This document shows, piece by piece, positions 43,330 to 53,145 of a stretch of DNA of 64,000 nt (position 1 is its first letter; every line of letters starts with the position of its first letter). This DNA comes from Paralithodes platypus (taxonomy: Eukaryota > Arthropoda > Malacostraca > Decapoda > Lithodidae), in the NCBI GenBank assembly GCA_032716605.1, contig CM064502.1:53894879-53958878 (forward strand). The letters run 5' to 3'. The position numbers were made by a program, and so were the translations under genes. The notes beneath the pieces were generated by a model. The model saw only the letters and a program-made list of their open reading frames with translations, ran no database searches and had not been told where the DNA came from.

Positions 43330-43620
43330 TTAATGGGGAGGTAGCTGCTTATTCTCCTTCATCTTTAGTCCCATTAGCTTTGAGATATTAAGACATTCGT
43401 TCCATTAGTTTGGCGGTTTTAAGGCCTTTCGCCCCATTTCTTGTCTTGAGTGCCATTTAGGTGTAAAAAAAAATCCTGGCAAGCGTTAGCAAGCCTGTAA
43501 TTTTAGGAGGGACCGGCAGTTTTTATACCAAAACATTTACAAATTTGTCCTGAAAGGTGGTCTAGGGGGTATTTTATTAAGCTTGATAAGAGATCTAGCG
43601 AGGTTACTAAAAATATATAT
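43330..43620 (+). mobile_element. Diverged, truncated B-type MITE
   Basis: TAATGGGGAGGTAGCTGC, TTAGTCCCATTAGCTTTGAG, CCTGGCAAGCGTTAGCAAGC and GATCTAGCGAGGTTACTAAA. The core is recognisable but mutated. Confidence 0.7.
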
Positions 43621-44004
43621 TATATAACTCCCAACGAGCGGGTATGCTTGTTTACATCACCGTAGCGCCTGGCGGGTATATTTATAGATAATGAGCTTCA
43701 TTCCATGCTGTTTATCATGCATAAGCAAGAGCCAGAGCGTAATACAATTATATATCCGTGAAAAGGCGATAATAGACCTTTCCAATGACACCTGAATCAT
43801 CCTTGTACGACCACAGGTTCTTTTGCAACGATCGTGTAACCGGAGGCAAAAATAGCCTAAAATGAGGTATTATTTAAAAAACTTGACAAGTGAAGCAGCC
43901 TTTAACAGGGTTGCCTGGAACGCCGTCATTAGGACAAGAGACTGAAACTGCACTTATGTGTGGAGCACTAAGTCTTAAAATTTTATGTATGTACAGTATG
44001 TATG

Positions 44005-44238
44005 CCAGCCGTCCGGCTGGCTCAGTTGATAGCGTGCCTGATTCCCACCTTGAAGGTCTCGCGTTCAATCCCCGCTCAGATTGAAAAGTTTTTCTGGGAT
44101 ACAGCCGGCGGTTACCATCTCCCCATGAGCAAGGGGGATGGGTAATGGTCTCTGGTAGACTAAAGAAAGCCAAGCGCTTGCGAATCCTCGAAGGAGGAGA
44201 GACAGGCGCTATATAAGTAACCAGAAGATTATTATTAT
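44005..44238 (+). mobile_element. tRNA-derived SINE, near complete
   Basis: Head: CCGTCCGGCTGGCTCAGTTG, ATAGCGTGCCTGATTCCCAC (A box TGGCTCAGTTGATAGCG) and CTCGCGTTCAATCCCCGC (B box GTTCAATCC). Body through AAGCGCTTGCGAATCCTCG, tail CGCTATATAAGTAACCAGAA and (ATT)n. About 234 bp; the pol III promoter boxes look intact. Confidence 0.8.
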
Positions 44239-44317
44239 GTATCGAATACTGTGAATTCAATTAGCAGGAGCTCATATACCCGCCAAATTCAAGCATTATT
44301 CGGGACCTTACTGTATA

Positions 44318-44897
44318 CAGGGTGTTCCAGTAATGCTTTTCATAAATTATATGGTGGACTCATCAGACAAAAATAAGAATAAATTACTCTATGAACATGA
44401 GGTTGAGTATTTATAATAACGGAGTTATTACACGATTTAAGTTAACGATAGATACAATGCCATTCAGTCCAAGGGGTAATGTTGCCATTTTAGTGGATTA
44501 TATCCATTTGGCCTTCGCTATCGCTTGCTAGCCTCAAGATAGTGAGCATTAGCGATCTGACTTTTCGGTAGAAAAATATGTCCGGCTTCGCCGGATTTGA
44601 TAATCCTACCGAAAACATCAGCTCGCTACCGCTCGCTAGCCTGAAGAGAGAACGCTGATTGGATACTGCTCACTATCTTGAGGCTAGCAAGCGATAGCGA
44701 AGGCCAAATGGATATAATCCACTAAAATGGCAACATTACCCCTTGGACTGAATGGCATTGTATCTATCGTTAACTTAAATCGTGTAATAACTCTGTTATT
44801 ATAAATACTCAACCTCATGTCCATAGAGTAATGTATTCTTATTTTTGTCTGATGAGTCCACCATATAATTTATGAAAAGCATTATTGGAACACCCTG
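44318..44897. mobile_element. TA-flanked foldback element with 231-bp arms
   Basis: CAGGGTGTTCCAGTAATGC at 44,318 and GCATTATTGGAACACCCTG ending at 44,897, each next to TA. Left arm 44,318-44,548 and right arm 44,667-44,897 are near-perfect inverted repeats of 231 bp. The 118-bp centre contains TTTTCGGTAGAAAAATATG, CCGGCTTCGCCGG and GCTCGCTACCGCTCGCTAG, relatives of the core in the TTAA MITEs. Non-coding; TIR and TA suggest a mariner-like transposase in trans. Confidence 0.9.
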
Positions 44898-45368
44898 TAT
44901 ATACAGTACCTGTCATATCATCATACAAGTTTAAAGACCGCTTCGTACACAGAGATTGTGGTTATAGTCTTACGTCATAAATGGCGGCATTCCAGGTGGC
45001 CCTTTTGTGAAGTTCTTTATTTTGAGTTCGGACCGGAGAACCTGGTCGCTCGTCTTTGCAGGTCTACCCCTACGCGCAGCTCTCTACAGTATATAATTAT
45101 ACACTTCAGTCTGGAGTTACACAGATATTTTTTTTAGGCGATTGGCCATTCACGCGTCACTTTTCAAATAAGCTAAAATTACTTTACAAGGCAAAATTGG
45201 AAGCATCGTTGTAGCTGAATAATCTTATCTGAGGCATTACAGACTCGTTATAAGTTGGCTCATTGGCATAGAATTCAAGCAGTGTGTAGAGTCCCATCTC
45301 AGTGTCCTGAGTTTGTGTCTAATTCAAGGCATTAAGCATTTTCAAATTTTTTGTGTGTTTTTACCAAC

Positions 45369-45655
45369 AGGGTATCAATTAGGACTTTTTGGTTAATAGA
45401 CTGAAATTAATTTGAGAAGAAATACAAATAAAATTAACATAAAATTAAAAAAATTTGAGTATTGTACCAATATTTTGTCACTTACAAAGACACTAAAAAA
45501 ACTAGAAAGATTAATTTTAACTTTGTGTATTTCATATTGAATAAAAACAAGGGAAGGGACTGTATTTTAGAAATGTTATGAAGTATTTCATATTGAATAA
45601 AAACAAGGGAAGGGACTGTATTTTAGAAATGTTATGAACAGTCTCTTGTATGACA
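45369..45655. mobile_element. Diverged CAGGGTGTCAAAC-type MITE with a 56-bp duplication
   Basis: CAGGGTATCAATTAGGAC at the left and CTTGTATGACAGCCGTG at the right. Inside, AGTATTTCATATTGAATAAA with ACAAGGGAAGGGACTGTATT is present twice in tandem (about 45,529-45,640). The 44,900-45,368 interval holds no gene. Confidence 0.55.
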
Positions 45656-45981
45656 GCCGTGTTAGCACCTCCCTAGAACAAGGGGATAAGGGTTGAGTTG
45701 GCCTAAAGATCTTCCAGCTGATGTACGGTAGTCATAGTCTGGCTGACCCAAGGCCTTCTGGGTAACTGTCCACTTAGGGACCTTCTTGTTGTAGCCTATA
45801 GTGCTAGCAAATAATTATAGATCTCCCTTGTGGGCATTAATTATTGATGACATTTAAGCCCAGATGCAGACATCAATAGTGGAGCAACTGAATTAGGCAC
45901 TAACCTTTATTATCTTTGTTGATTATGTACATGATGTATGAAGTTCATTAACATATATTAATGCCACAAATGTACAAAAAG

Positions 45982-46154
45982 GTGAAGCTGTGTTACAACT
46001 ACGATGATGAGGATGAGGAAGATGACCACGAGTATGTCCCCCCACCACAGCCACGGCCGGACCTGGACACCACTGAGACAGACACAGACTATTCAGACAG
46101 GGAGGATTTCTCTACTGAAGGGCTATTGAAAGAACTACACTTTCTTAATGCCAG
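45982..46154 (+). CDS. GON4L: GON4L-like gene, exon (approximate 5' edge)
   Basis: Frame VKLCYNYDDEDEEDDHEYVP, then PPQPRPDLDTTETDTDYSD and LLKELHFLNA. The donor AATGCCAG|GTACAG is at 46,155, leaving two bases of a codon that the next exon completes as Ser. The acceptor is poorly defined: AAAAAG|GTGAAG (45,981) gives phase 0, matching the preceding donor, but lacks a pyrimidine tract. An in-frame TAA near 45,950 and an ATG at 45,961 leave open that this is an alternative first coding exon. Confidence 0.7.
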
Positions 46155-46567
46155 GTACAGTAATTATCATTGAACTTGTTTCTTATATTTATGAAATTGG
46201 AGAATATAAAGTCAATTTATTAGTGGGTACTGTACTACATCAAATGAAGTACCGGTAGTGACAATAAGTATATTTGGCCCTATTTTGTCTTTTAGCTAAG
46301 CTGGTGGGCCCCATATGCCCACCAACAATTATATAGAACCAATTTCATAGGTGACACTGAAATTACCTATGGAATGTCATTTGTTATGGATGCCACTATG
46401 AAGCACCATGAATTTCTCCAATTTTCTCTCAATTCCCACCCTAACTCAGCGAGTTGCAAACATTTTGTCGCGAGTTAAGATCATTGGATATTTAGGGGTG
46501 TGCGTGAAAAAACGACTATTGCGAGTGTCTGACACGTGAATAGCGGTAGTCCATTGTACATACTTTT

Positions 46568-47206
46568 TAACTCATAAACGGCGACCGTCCTCAATAGAGG
46601 TTTATCTGGTGCACTACAACCGTCCTCAATAGATTTAGAGCATAAAAGAAACCTTTAAAACACCCCAGTGGCAATCAAAACAAAGCCATTAGTGATTAGG
46701 TGAGATAATTCCCCTCCATTACTTGCTACCACTCCTACATATGTGTCCCCCCTCCTTCCCCCCCTTTTCCTCTCTCGTCAATTATCAGCTATTTTTCCTC
46801 TTATTCCACCTTTTATCGGGTAATTTTCGGCGCGAATTTCCCTCACGCGGTCTCCTTAACACGGGCGAGGCAGCTAGAGATCCTTGCAACAGAGAGACTT
46901 GTAGTGCAAGGCCTCAGTGTCGCTCTACAGCTCGGAGAGGGAGCATATACGCCGCCCCGGCTCTCGCCTCATGATACGACCTTGCGGCAATAATACTGTA
47001 CGTCTTTTTCACCCCCCAAATGCTAATCCCACTTTTTGCTCTTAAATGTGCATATGTTCATAATAAATGCAAAATAGGCACATATGGATAAGTAATACAG
47101 TAATTATATATATGGTACTATGATGATTTTTGTGAGAATAAAACCAAATACCTTCGCTTGGCGGGAGGTTTTTTGAACTGCCATAGCTTCGCAGTTTACG
47201 AGTTAA
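46568..47206. mobile_element. Probable TIR element in GON4L intron
   Basis: TTTTAACTCATAAACGGCGA at the left and TTCGCAGTTTACGAGTTAAA at the right are inverted. The interior has pyrimidine-rich sequence and no coding frame. No relatives in the window, so the call is tentative. Confidence 0.45.
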
Positions 47207-47269
47207 AGACCCATTAGAAGTACAGTTTCAGTCTCAAGTCCTAATGGCGCCATTATTTTTTCCCCACAG

Positions 47270-47454
47270 CTGCGAGAGTCCCCAGCTGAAGCCGGCCCGC
47301 ACTCAGCTAAACAAGACACCAAGGAAACAGCAGCAGAAGAGGTTGGACACTGTCTCACCTGAGTCATCCAAGGGAAGAAGATTGTCACCCAGGAAGAGAG
47401 TTCGTACTGCAACTCCTTCACCTGCTAAATTCCTACGTCTTGATACTGCTACAG
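47270..47454 (+). CDS. GON4L: GON4L-like gene, basic linker exon
   Basis: TTTTTTCCCCACAG|C acceptor, TGCTACAG|GTAGGT donor. Reads CESPQLKPARTQLNKTPRKQ, SPESSKGRRLSPRKRVRTAT, AKFLRLDTAT; Lys/Arg/Ser-rich, of nuclear-localisation type. It begins in phase 2 and ends in phase 1, compatible with both neighbours. Parts of this exon are repeated twice in the following intron. Confidence 0.82.
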
Positions 47455-47514
47455 GTAGGTTTATAATTGAGAGTGATATTGAGAAATTGTTAGTGAGTGG
47501 ATGTGTCGGCCAGA

Positions 47515-47605
47515 GAAAGAAGATTGTTACCCAGGAAGAGAATTTGGACTGTCACTCCTTCGTAAGCCAAGTACGGTACCTATGTCTTGATAATGGTAGG
47601 TGGTG
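47515..47605 (+). pseudogene. Decayed copy of the preceding GON4L exon
   Basis: AGAAAGAAGATTGTTACCCA, GGAAGAGAATTTGGACTGTC and TATGTCTTGATAATG|GTAGGT align with exon bases from GGGAAGAAGATTGTCACCCA to its donor. There is no acceptor of its own and the ACCTGCTAAATTC part is altered. Confidence 0.75.
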
Positions 47606-47664
47606 TGTTGAGAGGAAAAAGAGAGGAGAGAATGAGAGTAAGGAAAAGTGAAGAAGTGAAGCAG

Positions 47665-47945
47665 CCAGGGGACGAAGATTTTCACCCAGAAAGAGAGTTC
47701 GGACTGCCACTCCTTCACCTTCACCTGCTAAGTACAGGTCTCCCTCGATTTACGATTGGGTCACGTTCCTGAAAACCCGATCTTAATTAGAAAAATGTAT
47801 AGCAAACCCCAAAATTAATGGGGTAAATGGGGACCAGACAAAACACAAACACCTACCTAAAAACCTATAATATTAATTTTATCGTAATTGGGGCATCGGA
47901 TAGTGAGGGAGACCTGTACCTATGCCTTGATACTGGTAAGTGAAG
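47665..47945 (+). pseudogene. Second decayed exon copy, split by a MITE
   Basis: GGGGACGAAGATTTTCACCC, AAAGAGAGTTCGGACTGCCA, CACCTGCTAAG, then after the MITE at 47,735-47,916 CCTATGCCTTGATACTG|GTAAGT. Removing the MITE brings together the expected exon order. Confidence 0.75.
47735..47916. mobile_element. TA-flanked MITE, TIR CAGGTCTCCCTC
   Basis: TA|CAGGTCTCCCTCGATTTACG at the left and ATAGTGAGGGAGACCTG|TA at the right. 182 bp with a TA target duplication, mariner/pogo-like ends. It lies inside the second decayed exon copy. Confidence 0.88.
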
Positions 47946-48756
47946 TGTTGAGAGAGACTGGGTGGAGAGGGTAATTTCACTAGGATGATACAATTTAATG
48001 GATAATTTAGTTCTCTATTTATATCTGTACAGTATTTGTAATTTGCTTAAATTGAACTTACCGGTAAGTTATTCATACTTGAAGTTCTGTGACACCTGCT
48101 ATATGAATGCCACCACTGTTTAACCCATCCAGCCTGAAGATTTATGAGGGCTCCCGAGCGGCGGTGAGGGTGAAAGAGGAGCCAAGTGATTATTGCTCGG
48201 TGAATGTTGGAGTGTATCAACTCGGAACCCCTTCGTCTGTCGCCTAGCAAGGCTAGGCTCGTACTGACATAACTCAGAATCGTCTGCCACCTCACTGTAG
48301 CATTACACATAGTGAAAACAGCTCGAAATCACTAATTTTTAGCGATTTTGGCCAACCAATGCAAGATCATTGCAAGACAACCAGACGTTGTACGGAGATG
48401 ATTCAGTTGTCATTGCAAAGCTCAATTACTGTACTGTACTTTCACTGGTATATAATTATATTATGTTCTGACTCTTGTTTATGCATGGAAATGTGCAGGG
48501 AATGAAGGGTAATTAGGGCCACAACCTCCGCAGGCAAGGAGTTAATGTATGTATGTATGTATACTGGTAGGTAGCCTAGCTGTTGGAGAGAGAGTGATTG
48601 ATTGATTAAAGGTGTGAGTAGTTCTACCATTATATACTTTCAGTGATATCACTTCATAATCACTTGATATCACTTCATAATAATAATAATGAAATATAGT
48701 GTAGTTGTGCTATAATTTCGCTTTGTACAATATACAGTACTGCACAATTTTTACAG

Positions 48757-48991
48757 ATGTCAGCCAGAAAAAAGTAAAGTTCTCTCAAGAAGTAGCATCT
48801 CCCGAAAATGGTGAGCGATCAGAGGGTGGGAACGTGGATGAAGCAGAGGTGAGGGAGGAGCAGAAGAAGGTGAGGACCAGTGAGGATGACCAAGATGAGG
48901 ATGATGAGGGAGTTCTTACTATTGTGGCACAGGAGGAGCTACCCAGGAAGAGAAAGGCCACAACATCTTCAACCAAAGCCAGGAAGAAAAT
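48757..48991 (+). CDS. GON4L: GON4L-like gene, acidic/basic linker exon
   Basis: Acceptor TTTTTACAG|ATGTCAGC, donor GAAAAT|GTAAGT. Reads VSQKKVKFSQEVASPENGER, EQKKVRTSEDDQDEDDEGVL, PRKRKATTSSTKARKKM. An acidic stretch followed by a bipartite-like basic cluster (PRKRK and KARKK). Enters in phase 1 and leaves two bases that the next exon completes as Met. Confidence 0.85.
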
Positions 48992-49044
48992 GTAAGTACA
49001 GTACAGTACAGTCAAAAGTCAAAATTCCCTCTCACTGTAATATA

Positions 49045-49637
49045 CAGTCGGCCCCGCAAGGGTGCGCAATAAAAGGGTGCGATTCTCCAACCGTGCGGAA
49101 GATGTCCGTGCGGTGCTTATAATCCAAGGGTGCGAAAAAAGCAAAGCGTGCGGTGGCGAAGCGTGCGAAACTGGATGCGCATTTGTCGGGCGGCCATGTT
49201 TGTGACGTCAGAGCGCGCGGGATGACTCAGTGACTCGTGTGTAAGCGTACCCTGACGCAGCCTTGCAATTCTCTTCCGCATTCTTTGTGAACAATGGACC
49301 CTCCAGCCCCTCCACCACCCCAGCCACCTGCTGCCCCTAACCCACCGCCCAGGGCGATCGTGTTACCCACCAAAACAAAAGTGAAAGTTCTTGATTTAGA
49401 ACAGAAAAAACAGTTACTAGACATGTTGGCTACAGGTGAGAAACAGGCAAATGTGGGTAGACATTTTGGTGTACAGGTATTCTTTCCTTAGTTCATGTTT
49501 TTCAGGGGTTATTGGGCAAAAAAAGGGTAAGTTTGAAGAGTCCCCGGACTACATAGTGAATTTCCCATAGGTTCTTAAGCTCCAAGGGTGCGCGCATGTC
49601 TCGGACTAAGGTAACCGCACCCTTGTGGGGCCCACTG
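49045..49637. mobile_element. pogo/Tigger-like element with TA duplication
   Basis: TA|CAGTCGGCCCCGCAAGGGTG at the left and CACCCTTGTGGGGCCCACTG|TA at the right. GGGTGCG and its complement recur inside both arms. 593 bp with a short ORF for an HTH domain (49,294-49,491) and no catalytic domain, so it is an internally deleted, non-autonomous copy. Confidence 0.88.
49294..49491 (+). pseudogene. CENP-B/pogo-type N-terminal HTH, truncated transposase
   Basis: 65 residues: Pro-rich start (MDPPAPPPPQPPAAPNPPP), then KVKVLDLEQKKQLLDMLATG followed by EKQANVGRHFGVQ. That matches the first helix-turn-helix of Tigger/pogo transposases and CENP-B (psq/CENPB_N), which binds terminal DNA. The DDE catalytic region is absent and the frame ends at once with VFFP, so it could only be a DNA-binding peptide if expressed. 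Confidence 0.7.
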
Positions 49638-49967
49638 TACCATACAAACAAATATACAGGGTGATTCAGGATTGCATGCATTCAATTGGAGGACGACCTC
49701 CTTGGATAATTTTAAACAACATTGTCTCAATGATACAATGTCGAATTATACATAGTTTGGCTGTTACAGTACATTTACGATATTGTATTAATGAGGGTGG
49801 AAAGTGAAGGGAACCCCCCCCCCCCTAAATTTTTTTTTAGGAAAAGTGGGGATTGAGCCTGAGTATATAGATAGATATAGGCTAGATAGACAGACCTGTC
49901 AAATGCGTGTTCCTTTAGTAAAATTCTACCTATGATTGTTATGATTCTAGTTATTCAATATTTTCAG

Positions 49968-50097
49968 GCGTGGTGTGACCGTAGATGATGTGCCACAGGA
50001 GGTGATAGAACTGATACAGTCTGGGATTGATGAAGTCTTGGAGGAGAAGGCAGAACGGACACATCTCACAGCCATTCATGTCAAGAATATCATTAAG
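49968..50097 (+). CDS. GON4L: GON4L-like gene, conserved-domain exon A
   Basis: Acceptor TATTTTCAG|G, donor ATTAAG|GTAATT. Reads RGVTVDDVPQEVIELIQSGI, DEVLEEKAERTHLTAIHVKN, IIK. This is the start of the conserved GON4L signature: an amphipathic region around LEEKAE, then HLTAIHVKNI, closely like the LTAVNVRNI of vertebrate GON4L. GON4L proteins are nuclear cofactors reported with YY1, SIN3A and HDAC1; fly mute is a histone-locus-body protein. Phase 0 at its end joins the next exon seamlessly. Confidence 0.9.
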
Positions 50098-50164
50098 GTA
50101 ATTATAATAATAAGTAACACCCCGTTCTTAACACTAATCATCAATTGACAAACCCTAATGTACT

Positions 50165-50235
50165 TGAATAAACTAATGAAAGCATATGGTCCTCCCGGGA
50201 TTCGAACTCGGGACACCACAGACTGTCAAACAAGG
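50165..50235 (-). mobile_element. tRNA-derived SINE fragment
   Basis: In reverse complement: GTCTGTGGTGTCCCGAGTTC then GAATCCCGGGAGGACCATAT. B box GAGTTCGAATCCCGG; flank ACTAATGAAAGCAT resembles that at 42,040. Confidence 0.6.
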
Positions 50236-50455
50236 ACTATTTGGTTTTAAGAATACAGTAGAATGAATATGAGAAGGAATACACACAAATTTACAGGAAG
50301 TTGTTTTTATTACTTTATTACTTTCAGGATGTACTTTGAGTTTTGAACCGTAAGTTAATTTTGTATATACTGTATAATAATACTGGGTACTGCAATTGAA
50401 ATAAAAAGGGACTTGGTTTTAGGACTGATTTGGAATAGTCTCATTTGACAGCCTG
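50229..50455. mobile_element. Diverged CAGGGTGTCAAAC-type MITE
   Basis: ACTGTCAAACAAGGACTATT at the left and GTCTCATTTGACAGCCTG at the right; interior GAATATGAGAAGGAATACAC is shared with 61,430. Confidence 0.6.
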
Positions 50456-50634
50456 AATAATAATAGCTACCGGGATGTTATTTGTTTTGCAAAAGCGCCA
50501 CTTCTCTTCAAAATTTACTAGCGCTTGTAGAAGAGATATATGTTTACAATTTCTTTATGAAAAGTGGGGAATGGGTCTGAGTAAATACATACATAATAAT
50601 ATAATAATATAATAACATAATAATATAATACATA

Positions 50635-51546
50635 ATAACCTGTGAGAAATGTGGTATACAATATGTTGGAAAGTCGGAGCAATGTTTAAGAGAAAGAGCC
50701 TACGGGCATAGATCAGGAATTAAGAACGGCATCGACTCCAAGATTCTTCTATATAAGCATTTTAACACAGATTGTACTAAATTTGATTGTAAATACAAAA
50801 TTATAGAAATTGTTCAAAGTAATCAAAATGTTTTAGATAGAGAAAATTATTGGATTGGAAAATTAATGACCATCTATCCATTTGGACTTAACAATCAAAT
50901 AAAAAATGTAGGCAACATTTTGTATAAAGATTTATTAAAAAACGATTTTAATAACCCATATTTTAACTTCCCTGTTTTAAACAGAAGACCTGGTAGACAC
51001 GGTAAAAGAAGACTAAATACATTTAATAAAAAGAAAAACAGGTCTGATATTAAAATTATTGTTAATAATTTATATTCATTATATAGAAATTTCGGAATTA
51101 AAAAATTAAAAGACTCATTGAAAGGCCTACAAAAGAAAAGTTTTGCTCCTTTTATAGAAAATATTCTAAATAATAAACATAATTTCACAAATAAATTTAA
51201 GAATATAGTCTTTGCTTTTATGGGATATATTAGAGCTAATTCTAAGAAATCCAAAGATAACCGTATTAAAGATAAAGTCATGTCCACTTTAAATTATTCC
51301 TCTAAAATTTTAGACAAAATTAATGTTAACAGTCTTATTAATTCAAAGAAAGTTAAGTCCATGTTACCAGATGGTTGTAAAGATTTCAAACCATTAATAG
51401 TGTATTCATATGAACGACCTGTTGGGTCTATTATTTGTAATTATAATAAAGTTTTAGGAAATCTTTCAGATAATGATATTTTCAATAATAATAATGCGTG
51501 TGTGAAAGAGTCATGGATATGCCAGCTAGCAGACGTGATGCACTAG
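50635..51546 (+). pseudogene. Penelope GIY-YIG endonuclease and linker
   Basis: The frame is open from 50,635, before the first ATG (50,866). It reads ITCEKCGIQYVGKSEQCLRE, RAYGHRSGIKNGIDSKILLY, KHFNTDC, then LDRENYWIGKLM. GIQYVGK is the GIY-YIG signature, the Arg in RERAYGHR and the Glu in DRENYWIGK fit catalytic positions, and the CEKC...C...H...H pattern fits the zinc motif of the permuted clade. A Lys/Asn-rich linker follows to a stop at 51,546 caused by a frameshift. Confidence 0.82.
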
Positions 51547-51998
51547 CAAAGTTCATTTATAGTCCGATATGTCACATATTAACAGGTGATGTAGAACTAG
51601 TTAAACATTTTGCAAACGACAAATTAGCGGATCTATGTCGTAAAGGGTTTAAATTTAGAATAGGGAGTAATAAAGTAACATGGGACATAATTTTAAAAGA
51701 TATTGTTTTTTCAGTCAATAAATTAAAAGATAAATTGTTAAAAATTGCGTGCTGCAATGCAAGAGAACTAGAAGCATGGTCTAAATTATTAATTAAGTTA
51801 ATTAGAAATAAAATTTTCTCGCTTAAAAATGAATTTAATCTTTCAGATTTTATAGACTATAATTATAATAAGCTTAAAGCTGATTTAATAAATTTACATA
51901 AACATTTTGTAATCACTACAGTAGATAAAGCCAGCAATAATTATAGCTTCACATGTAAGAAATTTTATCTTGAAAATATGAAAAAAGAATTAGGTATT
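51498..51998 (+). pseudogene. Penelope RT, N-terminal part
   Basis: Frame entered by a 1-base shift near 51,510: MDMPASRRDALAKFIYSPIC, LADLCRKGFKFRIGSNKVTW, KHFVITTVDKASNNYSFTCK. The VDKASNN box is characteristic of Penelope RTs. It ends at the TTAA insertion. Confidence 0.8.
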
Positions 51999-52484
51999 AA
52001 CCCTCCAGCCCCGGCTATGTATTATATATATATTCCTCGAAAACCGGGTGTTTTGGCCGAAAAACGTCTAGGCTAGGCTACCGTATATTCGTTAATCAGA
52101 CTGCTTCCCGCATTCCCGCGCATCCCCAAGCGTAGCTGTGTTATTTACCTGTAGAATGGCATTAAGTAGAGCTCTCTAAGTCAACTGGTTGAGCTGTGAT
52201 GATGATTTCATTGGAGATAACTTTATGGCCAAAACAGCCACTTTACACCACTTTTCGATACTTAACAACAACATACAGGCACACACGAACAATCGACGCT
52301 CTCCTTCTTGTGGCCGGAGATGCGGAGCGTCGGTCCAGCCGGCTGTTGTTTACATGCGTCGGACCGACGCCTCGCACACCAAGCTCACAGGCTTTGACGT
52401 CATGGGTGTTTAAGAGCCCTTCCGGGTAGCTCGTGTATGCTTTTTTATGGGCGTTCAAGAGCCCTTCCGGGAACAGAGGGTTAA
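51997..52484. mobile_element. TTAACCCTC-ended MITE inside the Penelope RT
   Basis: TTAACCCTCCAGCCCCGG at the left and CCGGGAACAGAGGGTTAA at the right, TTAA on both sides (51,997-52,000 and 52,481-52,484). The unit of about 480 bp has direct repeats of AAGAGCCCTTCCGGG. The RT frame before and after the insertion is the same if one TTAA is kept, which proves the boundaries. Confidence 0.9.
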
Positions 52485-53145
52485 GGGTAACATATTACGT
52501 AAAAATATTTGCGGTAATTCTGTTTATGAAATTCAAAATAATCTGAATATTGATAACTTAATCGATGAACATACCAAGAAAAATATAATATTTGATATTA
52601 AACTTTCTGATAAGAACAAGTGCATTGCAAAATTATACATGTTACCTAAATTTCATAAAAGACCTTATAAATATCGCTTTATTGCCGGAGCAAAATTTGC
52701 TACCACTAAAACTCTATCAGAACAAGTCGTAAATTGCTTAAAATACATTAAAAGTACTCATAAAAGATATTGTAATACCATCATGAAAAGAACTGGCATT
52801 AACTATTATTGGAGTGTTGACAATTCGTTAGAAGTTATTGATAAAATAAATACCATGCCGAAAGTTACCTCGGTACATAGCTTCGACTTTTCAACTTTGT
52901 ATACCAATTTGCCTTTAGATTTAGTATATTCAGAGCTTTGCTTTATTATAGATTTGCACTTTAACAGGTTCGTTAGGAATGGTAATTATTTCATAAATGT
53001 TTATACATATTTTAATAATGCATCACTTAGCTCTACTCCCACTAGTTCTGTATATTTTGATAGAACTAAACTTAAAGATGCCCTTAAATTCCTCCTTTTC
53101 AATACTTATGTTAGATTCGGGCCGTACATTTTCAAATATTAGGAA
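52485..53145 (+). pseudogene. Penelope RT, central part
   Basis: Reads GNSVYEIQNNLNIDNLIDEH, KLYMLPKFHKRPYKYRFIAG, AKFATTKTLSEQVV, VHSFDFSTLYTNLPLDLVYS. The LPKFHK, YRFIAG and SFDFSTLYTNLP boxes are Penelope-RT palm motifs; the Asp of DFSTLY is the first catalytic Asp. The frame breaks at about 53,130. Confidence 0.85.

Noticed and set aside
44010..44090. Functional tRNA gene
   Set aside because: A and B boxes are present but the acceptor and anticodon stems do not pair well, and a SINE body and (ATT)n tail follow. The same applies to the pieces at 8275, 22,040, 42,040, 50,165 and 57,830.
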